Under the pieces are notes generated by a model. The model was not told the origin of the DNA. It ran no database searches and saw nothing but the letters and a program-made list of their open reading frames with translations. A program made the position numbers and the translations under genes. A DNA stretch of 45,508 nt from Metaruminococcus_A sp964607135 (lineage in GTDB: Bacteria > Bacillota > Clostridia > Oscillospirales > Ruminococcaceae), in assembly GCA_964607135.1 (NCBI GenBank), contig CAZSIV010000017.1, positions 1 through 45,508 of the forward strand. Direction: 5' to 3'. This document shows, piece by piece, positions 35,573 through 42,097 of the stretch; position 1 is the first letter of the stretch, and the number at the start of each line of letters is the position of its first letter.

Positions 35573-35650
35573 GGTGGGTATAGCGCAGTTGGTTAGCGCG
35601 CCAGATTGTGGCTCTGGAGGCCGAGGGTTCGAATCCCTCTATCCACCCCA
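35573..35650 (+). tRNA. tRNA-His (GTG)
   Basis: Extra G(-1) opposite discriminator C, acceptor GTGGGTA/TATCCAC, anticodon loop TTGTGGC on CCAGA/TCTGG, encoded CCA. Four nt after tRNA-Arg. Confidence 0.95.
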
Positions 35651-35656
35651 AACCGG

Positions 35657-35690
35657 GTCTGGACGCGGTTCGCGTTCGGACTCTTTTTTC
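35657..35690 (+). terminator. Terminator of the Gly-Arg-His tRNA transcript
   Basis: An 11-bp stem, GTCTGGACGCG (35657-35667) with CGCGTTCGGAC (35671-35681), then TCTTTTTTC. Confidence 0.9.
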
Positions 35691-35720
35691 TCAGCTTACC
35701 TTTTTAGTAATATAGAAACA

Positions 35721-35757
35721 GGCAGCCGTTTTCAAACGGCTGCCCAATCTAATTTTT
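35721..35757 (+). terminator. Second terminator-like hairpin
   Basis: GGCAGCCGTTT (35721-35731) pairs with AAACGGCTGCC (35734-35744), followed after a few bases by TAATTTTTTATTT. Lies between the tRNA-His terminator and tRNA-Gln. Confidence 0.6.
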
Positions 35758-35822
35758 TATTTGGCATGATCTTTTAGGGAATCAGTGAATTCCTTTTTCG
35801 ACAGTTGTTTATTCGTTGAAAC

Positions 35823-35898
35823 TGGGGTATCGCCAAGAGGTAAGGCAACGGACTTTGACTCCGTCATCCCGCTGGTTCGAATCCAGCTACCCCAACCA
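35823..35898 (+). tRNA. tRNA-Gln (TTG)
   Basis: Acceptor TGGGGTA/TACCCCA, anticodon loop CTTTGAC on ACGGA/TCCGT, T loop GGTTCGAATCC, encoded CCA. Its last 21 nt (35878-35898) recur at 36018-36038. A clear separate promoter was not found. Confidence 0.96.
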
Positions 35899-35935
35899 AA
35901 TAAGGACAATCCGCTTTGCGGGTTGTCCTTATTTT
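35899..35935 (+). terminator. Terminator directly after tRNA-Gln
   Basis: AATAAGGACAA-(T)-CCGC pairs with GCGGG-TTGTCCTTATT around TTT, followed by TTTAAGG. Confidence 0.8.
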
Positions 35936-36017
35936 TAAGGCGGATTCGATAGGAGCGGTGTTAGACAGCAGTCCGGTGGACTGCTGTTCCCGCGACCGGC
36001 TTTTGCCGCAGCAAAAG

Positions 36018-36038
36018 CGAATCCAGCTACCCCAACCA
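36018..36038 (+). repeat. Direct repeat of the tRNA-Gln 3' end (candidate attachment site)
   Basis: Exactly matches the last 21 nt of tRNA-Gln (35878-35898, from CGAATCC to the CCA). The sequence upstream differs, so this is a tRNA 3' fragment and not a full gene. It is followed by a terminator homologous in form to that after tRNA-His. Such duplicated tRNA ends are the usual trace of site-specific integration. The 119 nt between the repeats hold the tRNA-Gln terminator and two hairpins (GACAGCAGTCC/GGACTGCTGTT and CTTTTGC/GCAAAAG). Confidence 0.75.
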
Positions 36039-36043
36039 CCAGG

Positions 36044-36085
36044 CTGAGCCTGGACGCAATCCGCGTTCCGGGTTCAGTTTTTTAT
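36044..36085 (+). terminator. Terminator after the tRNA-Gln 3' fragment
   Basis: CTGAGCCTGGACGC (36044-36057) pairs with GCGTTCCGGGTTCAG (36063-36077), then TTTTTTATTTT. Its CTGGACGC...GCGTTC core resembles the tRNA-His terminator, which suggests descent from an ancestral tRNA-array terminator. Confidence 0.75.
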
Positions 36086-36297
36086 TTTGGCATTTCACCC
36101 GCGTTTTGCGTGATGTTCTTAACGGAGAATTGGGGCGGTATGTAACCGGAAGGTGTAAAAACCTTCCGGTTATTCCACCGACAATGTCGGTGGAGCGAAA
36201 AAAGCTTAAGCGATGAAAGGGACAAAAAACTCCTTTTGGTGTAGAATGGACTTGCGGTGTGGCAACTGCAAGAGACCTCAAAAGGAGGACGTTCAAA

Positions 36298-36756
36298 ATG
36301 AACGACAATAAGAGTTTAGCACATACGAGTTGGAACTGCAAATACCATATAGTGTTTGCACCGAAATACCGGCGAAAAATATTTTATGGAGAAATGCGAG
36401 CGGAAATCGGGAAAATCTTGAGAGAATTGTACGGATGGAAAGGAGTAACGATTATAGAAGCAGAAGTGTGCCCGGACCATATCCACATGCTGGTAGAGAT
36501 TCCGCCGAAAATGAGTGTGGCAAGCTTTATGGGATTTCTCAAGGGAAAAAGCAGTTTGATCATACATGAGAGGCATGCGAATTTGAAATACAAGCATGGC
36601 AACCGATCTTTTTGGTGTCGAGGATACTACGTAGATACTGCAGGTAAAAATACCAAAAAGATAGCAGAGTATATCCAAAACCAACTTGAAGAAGACAAAC
36701 TTCAGGATCAGTTGACTTTCAGAGAGTACGAAGACCCTTTCAAGGGTAGCAAGTAA
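36298..36756 (+). CDS. tnpA: IS200/IS605-family transposase TnpA
   Basis: A 152-aa Y1 transposase, complete: begins MNDNKSLAHTSWNCKYHIV, has the HUH motif in CPDHIHMLVEIPPKMS, GYYVDTAGKNTKK, and a C-terminal helix Tyr (EYIQNQ). AAAAGGAGG lies 11 nt before the ATG. Length is normal for IS200 transposases. The gene is intact and may be active. Confidence 0.93.
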   Translation: MNDNKSLAHTSWNCKYHIVFAPKYRRKIFYGEMRAEIGKILRELYGWKGVTIIEAEVCPDHIHMLVEIPPKMSVASFMGFLKGKSSLIIHERHANLKYKHGNRSFWCRGYYVDTAGKNTKKIAEYIQNQLEEDKLQDQLTFREYEDPFKGSK

Positions 36757-36780
36757 AGTGTCAGACCGCACCATGCCATT

Positions 36781-36852
36781 GCAGCCATTGCAATGGCTGC
36801 CAGTAACAGCGGGTTACACCCGCTTCTGTAAAGCCACTGGCTTCGCCGGTGG
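36781..36852 (+). repeat. Three-hairpin 3' tail of IS200 copy 2
   Basis: Perfect palindrome GCAGCCATTG/CAATGGCTGC (36781-36800), hairpin AGCGGGT-TAC-ACCCGCT (36808-36824), hairpin CCACTGGC-TTC-GCCGGTGG (36834-36852). Linkers GCCAGTA and GGTGGAT match copy 1 although the stems differ. Confidence 0.6.
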
Positions 36853-36856
36853 ATAT

Positions 36857-37209
36857 TTGCTACAAAAGTCATCGGCGCGCTCATTCCGCTGCGCATCCTT
36901 TTCCGAAAAAGGCAGATCTGCGAGGCGCCGCCGGCGGCGGAAACAGCGAACTGGGGCCGGCGCAGCAGTCGAAAGCGCCAGCGGCGAGAAGCCGCGTCAG
37001 GCGGTTTCGGGAACCGCAAGGGGAAGCGAAGCCACCTGCTCGCTTGTAAACGCGCTCGCGACGCTTCGGCTTGATACCAACCTTTTTCGGGGTACGAAGG
37101 TGCAACTCTCTTCACCCAAAACGCTTAAATATCTTTTTATGTGGCTCTCACAATATGCAAAAACCGCCCCTAAGGGACACTTCACATAAGGAAGCGTCCC
37201 TTTCAACAT
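36857..37209 (+). other. GC-rich, hairpin-rich patch without a convincing gene
   Basis: Open frames exist on both strands but have arginine/serine/alanine-rich composition, no recognisable domain and no ribosome site, so I do not call a gene. An AAGGGACaCTTC...GAAGcGTCCCTT stem-loop closes the patch (about 37178-37206). After this point the base composition drops sharply to AT-rich. It may be a dispersed repeat or remnant (inference). Confidence 0.4.
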
Positions 37210-37283
37210 TTTAGAGAATTTGTAAAGACGGTTGGATATGATGAATTTGTAGGAATAACTAAATATATTGGAGGAAAACTACA

Positions 37284-37400
37284 ATGGAATCATTATTTGA
37301 GCAATTTGGCGGTACATACCGAAAGGAAAGCGACTATATAATTTCTAATCTTGAAATGCCAGTTCTGCTCCAACCGTTATCCATGGTTTTCTGTGCATAA
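37284..37400 (+). pseudogene. tnpV: tnpV, N-terminal fragment
   Basis: ATG at 37284, with GGAGG 9 nt upstream, encodes MESLFEQFGGTYRKESDYII and NLEMP, the start of the transposon-encoded TnpV family. After the codon at 37359-37361 the frame passes into foreign sequence (an antisense reading of yhcG) and stops at 37398. The rest of tnpV lies 0.6-0.9 kb away on the opposite strand (38224 down to 37942). Broken by the 862-bp inversion described separately. Confidence 0.8.
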
Positions 37401-37818
37401 AACAATGCTTCCTCAATATTTTTACACTTGTACATGATCCCCTGATTATGTCCTCACGGAATACTCTTCACTATTTTTTCAATCAGTTCCATTTGGCTTA
37501 CAGGCTGTAAACCATTTTCATCGGAGTTATAAAATTTGTACCAGTAACGTATAATTTTCAAATTTTGCCCGAAAACCCCGACATATTGAGAAAAGTTATT
37601 CGTAAATCCCTGCTCATTGTTACAAGAAACGCTTCTCCCCATTTCGCATTTTTCTGTTTAGCAACAATATCTCTGCCAATATCCTAATACAAATCGAGCA
37701 TCTCATAATTCACCTTAACAGAAGCCTTTATCTGGCTATGTTTTATCCTATCCTTTATATTCTCTATCCATGCTTTATAGTTATCATCCACAACAAAGCC
37801 AGCCATCTTTATATTCAT
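37363..37818 (-). pseudogene. yhcG (DUF1016 PDDEXK nuclease), N-terminal half
   Basis: Minus-strand reading from ATG 37818 gives the DUF1016 N-terminal domain: MNIKMAGFVVDDNYKAW, DIGRDIVAKQKNAKWGEAFL, then after a frameshift near 37.6 kb IIRYWYKFYN, and finally GHNQGIMYK and EEALFYAQKTMDNGWSR at the inversion edge. Stops interrupt it at 37684-37686 (TAG) and 37454-37456 (TGA where the family has Trp of IPWGHN). It is decayed beyond the inversion alone. The C-terminal half is at 38229-38826 on the plus strand. Confidence 0.75.
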
Positions 37819-37941
37819 CCAATCAGTATATCCTGTTTCATGCCTGTATATGTGTTTTTCGTTTTATCATATGCGGATGAATTTTTTCACTTTTTCAAAT
37901 GAAACAGCGGCATTAGTCCATTGTCAATGCCGCTTTCAAAA

Positions 37942-38224
37942 TCAATTATAAATAAGTTCTGCAAAAATAATCTCATCTGCCTGTTGTCTGATGCAATTCA
38001 TGCGTTGTGTCCATTTTATAGGATTAACTACCTTTAATTGTTCTGTAATGTCTTGCTCTTCTTTCATCTGCTCTACAATACGAAACAAACGTTCACATGC
38101 CTCTCTATCAATTTTTGCAAGATATCCATTGAGATTTCCACTCGTAAGCAGATTGATGTAAGTTATTCTGCGATAATGCTGTAATGCTGCTGTCCATAAA
38201 TACCGATTTCAAAATCTTCTGTAT
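37942..38224 (-). pseudogene. tnpV: tnpV, C-terminal part, inverted
   Basis: Minus strand, 5' edge at 38224: DTEDFEIGIYGQQHYSIIAE, a stop and frameshift near 38170, then TYINLLTSGNLNGYLAKIDR through RMNCIRQQADEIIFAELIYN and TGA at 37942-37944. This is the conserved middle and end of TnpV (usually about 120 aa). It has its own frameshift in addition to separation from the N-terminus. Confidence 0.8.
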
Positions 38225-38228
38225 CTGG

Positions 38229-38826
38229 TTTAGAACATCAGATAGATAGCGGTCTGTATGACAGACAAGGCAAAGCTATTACCAATTTTCAATTAAAATT
38301 GCCGGAGCCACAGTCTGATTTGGCTGAACAAACATTGAAAAACCCATACAATTTTGACTTTCTGACTTTGAGGGAAGAATATGATGAAAAAGAATTAGAG
38401 GATGCTCTTATCAATCAAATTACTCAGTTTCTGTTGGAATTAGACACAGGTTTTTCGTATCTTGGCAGACGGGCGCATTTGCATGTTGGTGAAAGCGATT
38501 TCTATATGGATTTGCTTTTCTATCATGTTCGTCTTCATTGCTATGTTGTCGTGGAACTGAAAACGGAAAAATTCAAGCCTGAATTTGCAGGTAAGTTAAA
38601 TTTTTATGTCACGGCTGTCAACAAGCAGATGAAAACAGAACAGGATAATCCGACAATAGGGATACTTATTTACAAAGATAAGGATAATGTTGTCGCTGAG
38701 TATGTACTCGATGATATTTTACGGCCAATTGGAATTACAGAATATGAATTGACAAAAGTATTTCGTGAGGAGTTTAAAAGCAGCCTGCCAACAGTGGAAG
38801 AAATAGAAAATGAATTCTCTGAATAG
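38229..38826 (+). pseudogene. yhcG (DUF1016 PDDEXK nuclease), C-terminal half
   Basis: Open from 38224 to the stop at 38826: LEHQIDSGLYDRQGKAITNF, then the PD-(D/E)xK nuclease core, with Asp in ESDFYMDLLFYH and the Glu-x-Lys in VVELKTEKFKPEFAGKLNFY. The nuclease core looks undamaged, but the N-terminal half is on the other strand, so the gene cannot make the full protein. An internal ATG at 38299 could start a 175-aa nuclease-only product; no ribosome site supports that. YhcG-type proteins are associated with mobile and restriction-rich loci. Confidence 0.82.
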
Positions 38827-39037
38827 ATTGGCTTACGGATTGTAAATCAATTTACAGTTCAAAAAGTATAGATAACATAAACAAATAGCTTACTATCTTT
38901 GACAGACCATCTTAAAAGAGATAAGAGTATGCAAGTTAAAAAAGATATTCCAATTTATTGCTCAAAGGAAAGTGCTATCGAACAATTTAAAAAAACATTT
39001 AAATAGTTTAAACAAATTTGTTGTGAAAGGAAAACAT

Positions 39038-40119
39038 ATGAAAAAGAAAACAAAAGGCGATGCCTTGCCAACATTTATAAAGGTTATATATTTTGATGAA
39101 CCCACAACACAGGATTATATTGACATTGTTAATGGCGGTAGACTGGATTGGAGTAAAGAGGAAAATAAAGAAAGAGCAGCAAAAATTCTTACAGAAATAG
39201 AAGCACGGGCAGAAAGCGGAATTAATATTCTAAATTTTATCAAGGCATCTTTTTCTGGTAGTATGGGCAGTAATATTTCTGGTGAGATTTCTAAAATGTT
39301 GGATACGACTTTAAAGAATACTTTATTAACAGGCTACATATCTGAAGCATTTCAGAATAACAATGCAAGAAAATTTGAAAATGACGGTGTGTATGCTCCA
39401 GAAAATTCAGTTTCCATGTATAAAATGTACAGTTCTTATTTGATAATAGTCCCCAAAGAGCAGTTACCTATTGATATGGAAAAGCTAAGTGACAGGGTTG
39501 AAATAGAATATGACTATGCCATGATTCAAAAAATGTTATTAAAATATGCTTACAATGATATGCGGTCACATAAAGAAGACTGCTCATTTTTCGATGAAGA
39601 AATAAAACAATTTCTTATGAATTCCGATGAGACTATCCCCAAAGAAAACATAACTATTTTGTGTGGGATTGCTGTTAATGTTTCTCTGTTCCCGATGCTA
39701 TGTTTGGAAATCTTAAATTACGTTGGGGTAAAAATCCATTTTTCTACTCAAACAGTACGATAAGAAACAGAAATTATGAAACTGGACAGATTATTTTGAA
39801 TGAAGATATTAAAAGAGAAAATTTTCCAGATTTAAAAATTTCATATGTATTTAGGATTAATAGTGTGCAGTTTTTACTGCTATGTTGGGACAAAGAATCA
39901 AATAAAATTGAACAAAACCGCACTGTCTTGCAATGCCAATATCCATACTATCTGATGAAAGAAAATGATGCAAAGGCAGTATTGCCCATATGTACAGATG
40001 AGTTAAATTACCATAGATTTGACCATATACATGTGCGATGGGATGGATTATTTGAGGTTGGTTTAATGAGAAGATTTGCAAGCGGGGGTAATTATGAGTA
40101 TAAAGAATCATATGATTAA
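39038..40119 (+). pseudogene. Frameshifted gene, DUF6414-like N-terminal part, unrecognised C-terminal part
   Basis: ATG at 39038 with AAAGGA 8 nt upstream. The first frame (to 39763) begins MKKKTKGDALPTFIKVIYFD and continues with NTLLTGYISE and SVSMYKMYSSYLIIVPKEQ, resembling DUF6414 proteins from memory. Near 39690 (CTGTTCCCG) one base appears to be missing: the next frame continues PDAMFGNLKLRWGKNPFF and runs to 40119, ending near RWDGLFEVGLMRRFASGG. Codon use is AT-rich throughout. The two halves may be one gene or a fusion of two remnants. The 211 nt before it hold only a short remnant (38930-39004, MQVKKDIPIYCSK). Confidence 0.5.
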
Positions 40120-40711
40120 TTCTTATTAGGAACACGAAAACGCAAGGTTTTTGACGAAAATAAAAGAAAACAGATTGAAACTATCACATTACCCACAAAG
40201 TTAAAATTATTGCGTAATGACGTCGAAACAAAATGTCTCAAAGCTGCTGTTGTCCTCATGCATTTTTCATAGGGGTTCTGGTGGTATATCCCCTCTCAGC
40301 GCGGCGGGGATAGAGTTGAACGCGCTATATAATCGCTTATTTTCCACGGCTGGACTGTTAGCATTTAGCCGTTTGAAAGCCGTTTGTATCAAGGGTTTCC
40401 GGGCATGTTCAGCAGAGGGGTGGATGTTTATATGTCCTGCGCCCTATTCGTTCCACAAACGATAATATGGTGCGGCTGTACTTTGAGAAATTTTGTCCCA
40501 AAGAGCAGGGTTTGGGGAAGGCACTCCCCAACAAGATTCCCATGAGAGGCAAATGAGCAGACAGGCGAAATTTGGTACCATGGTAAAATCTTGCTCTAAG
40601 CTGAAACGCTCTGTCCCGATGATCGCGTTTGAAAAAATGAAAAACGGACAGAAAAAGACCACCTACCATTTTTGATAGACGGTCAAGTGTGATTGATGAT
40701 ATTGTCGTTGC
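40120..40711. other. No convincing gene; degenerate accessory DNA
   Basis: Short open stretches only, for example a plus-strand 60-codon frame at 40493-40675 ending SVPMIAFEKMKNGQ and a run with RLYFEKFCPKEQG near 40470. None has a ribosome site or recognised family; stops separate what look like pieces of older genes. GC is higher from 40260 to 40540 than on either side, suggesting a mosaic of remnants. Confidence 0.4.
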
Positions 40712-41134
40712 TTATTGGCTTTGTTTGTTGAATACGAAAAATCTCTGCCCAATATAGTTCAAGGCTACGAACAGACACATTCCCACCAACATAGCGATAT
40801 TGTCTTGGAGCGTTTGCGGATAATCTGACAAAACCTGAATTGCCAAAGGTTTCGCGATGCCATAGGCAAGCAGATAGCAGACAGTGATATTCACAGCAAA
40901 TCTCAAAACGCCCTTGATAGAATTATCCCGGCTCTGAAAAGTAAAATGCTTATTCAGAAAATAGCTGAGTATGCTGCATAATATGTAGTTGGATGCGGAT
41001 GAAATCCAATAACTCAAATGGAATACATTGTAGAAAAAGAACATAATCGCCGTTCCAAACAAGGTATTGATAATACCAACCATAATGAATTTCCAAAAGG
41101 TTTTATCAAAGAATTTGCTGAATATCTGTTTCAA
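40712..41134 (-). CDS. gtrA: GtrA family membrane protein
   Basis: A 140-aa protein with four hydrophobic helices of the GtrA type, proposed flippase for undecaprenyl-phosphate-glucose. FWKFIMVGIINTLFG starts helix 1, and LNKHFTFQ and NYIGQRFFVF are family landmarks. The TTG at 41134 has AAGGAG five bases before it; a GTG at 41167 is possible but lacks a site. The start lies within the end of gtrB (29-nt overlap), so the two are translationally coupled. Last gene of the gtrII-gtrB-gtrA cassette. Confidence 0.85.
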   Translation of the reverse strand: MKQIFSKFFDKTFWKFIMVGIINTLFGTAIMFFFYNVFHLSYWISSASNYILCSILSYFLNKHFTFQSRDNSIKGVLRFAVNITVCYLLAYGIAKPLAIQVLSDYPQTLQDNIAMLVGMCLFVALNYIGQRFFVFNKQSQ

Positions 41135-42080
41135 ATTTTTCTCCTTTTGAAGCTGTACATTTTTCACGCACCAAATAAATCGGACGCCGCTTTGTTTCCA
41201 GATAGGTCTTTGCTAGATATTGTCCAAGGATACCTATAAAGAATAACTGTATGCCCGCAAACAGCACGATAATACACACAAGGGAGGGCCAGCCTTGCGT
41301 TGGATCACCAAAAATAAATGTCCTTGCAATAATGATTACGATGAAGATAAAGGCGACAAAGCAAAGAAGTAATCCCAATATAGATGACAATACCAATGGG
41401 GTTGTGGAATATGCGACAATTCCATCCAGTGCGTAGACAAACAGTTTCCAAAAAGACCACTTCGTTTTTCCGGCACTCCGTTCTATGTTTTCGTATTCCA
41501 TCCACTTTTTACGATAACCAATCCAACCGAAAATACCTTTGGAAAAACGGTTGTACTCTCCAATAGACAAAATAGCATCTGCTACCTGCCGTGTCATCAT
41601 CTGATAATCTCTTGCCCCATCAACGATTTCCGTTTTGGATATAGCGTTGATGAGCTTATAAAACATTCTTGCAAAAGAGGAACGAATTGGTGGCTCTCCC
41701 TTACGGGTTACTCGCCGTGTGCCGATGCAATCATATCCGTTTTCTTGTATTTCCTTTAGCATCTGAGGAAGCAGTTCGGGCGGGTCTTGTAAATCCACAT
41801 CCATCAATACGATATAATCGCCGGAACTGTTTTGAAGTCCTGCATACAGAGCAGCTTCTTTTCCAAAATTGCGTGAAAAAGAAACATAATGCACTCGCTC
41901 ATCCTGTTCAGCCAGTTTTTGGATAATACTCAGAGTGTTATCCTTAGAGCCATCGTCAACGAAAAGATATTCTATCTCCACATTGAGTTGGGGAACATAC
42001 TTTTCGACTGTTTCATAAAATATCGGAATTGTATCCTGCTCATTTAGAACAGGAACAATAATTGTTAATCTCTGCGTCAT
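41106..42080 (-). CDS. gtrB: GtrB-type polyprenyl-phosphate glucosyltransferase (GT2)
   Basis: A 324-aa family 2 glycosyltransferase that loads glucose (or another hexose) from UDP-sugar onto undecaprenyl phosphate. The N-terminal GT-A domain has VPVLNEQDTIP, FVDDGSKDNT and the DxD MDVDLQDPPELL; EYNRFSKGIFGWIGY follows; two C-terminal transmembrane helices (about 225-250 and 260-285) anchor it. The ATG at 42080 has GAGGGA 7 nt upstream; an earlier GTG overlaps that site. It starts 17 nt after the gtrII stop. Confidence 0.92.
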   Translation of the reverse strand: MTQRLTIIVPVLNEQDTIPIFYETVEKYVPQLNVEIEYLFVDDGSKDNTLSIIQKLAEQDERVHYVSFSRNFGKEAALYAGLQNSSGDYIVLMDVDLQDPPELLPQMLKEIQENGYDCIGTRRVTRKGEPPIRSSFARMFYKLINAISKTEIVDGARDYQMMTRQVADAILSIGEYNRFSKGIFGWIGYRKKWMEYENIERSAGKTKWSFWKLFVYALDGIVAYSTTPLVLSSILGLLLCFVAFIFIVIIIARTFIFGDPTQGWPSLVCIIVLFAGIQLFFIGILGQYLAKTYLETKRRPIYLVREKCTASKGEKFETDIQQIL

Positions 42081-42097
42081 TTGTATTTCCCTCACTG

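Larger units (their letters stand above)
36144..36856 (+). mobile_element. IS200-type element, copy 2
   Basis: Complete single-gene element. Upstream are a perfect hairpin AACCGGAAGGT/ACCTTCCGGTT (36144-36171) and the probable left-end hairpin CCACCGAC, AAT, GTCGGTGG (36175-36193); downstream is the probable right-end hairpin CCACTGGC, TTC, GCCGGTGG (36834-36852). Both end hairpins open with CCAC and close with GGTGG, as does copy 1's right end. No tnpB. It sits about 100 bp past the tRNA-Gln fragment. Exact ends are inferred. Confidence 0.75.
37363..38224. other. 862-bp inverted segment with breakpoints in tnpV and yhcG
   Basis: Left edge CCAG (37359-37362) and right edge CTGG (38225-38228) are a 4-bp inverted repeat. 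The segment holds, on the minus strand, the yhcG N-terminal half at its left and the tnpV C-terminal part at its right. Flipping 37363-38224 joins NLEMP to DTEDFEIGIYGQ in frame (tnpV) and NGWSRT to GLEHQID in frame (yhcG). No longer inverted repeats were seen at the edges. Confidence 0.85.

Noticed and set aside
36758..37189. 143-codon plus-strand and 135-codon minus-strand frames downstream of IS200 copy 2
   Set aside because: They run through palindromes and GC-rich repeats with arginine/serine/alanine-biased composition, have no ribosome site and no recognisable family.
37359..38228. The tnpV/yhcG inversion as a second phase-variable switch
   Set aside because: The edges share only 4 bp of inverted repeat, yhcG carries additional nonsense and frameshift damage, and no promoter change results; a one-off rearrangement is more likely.
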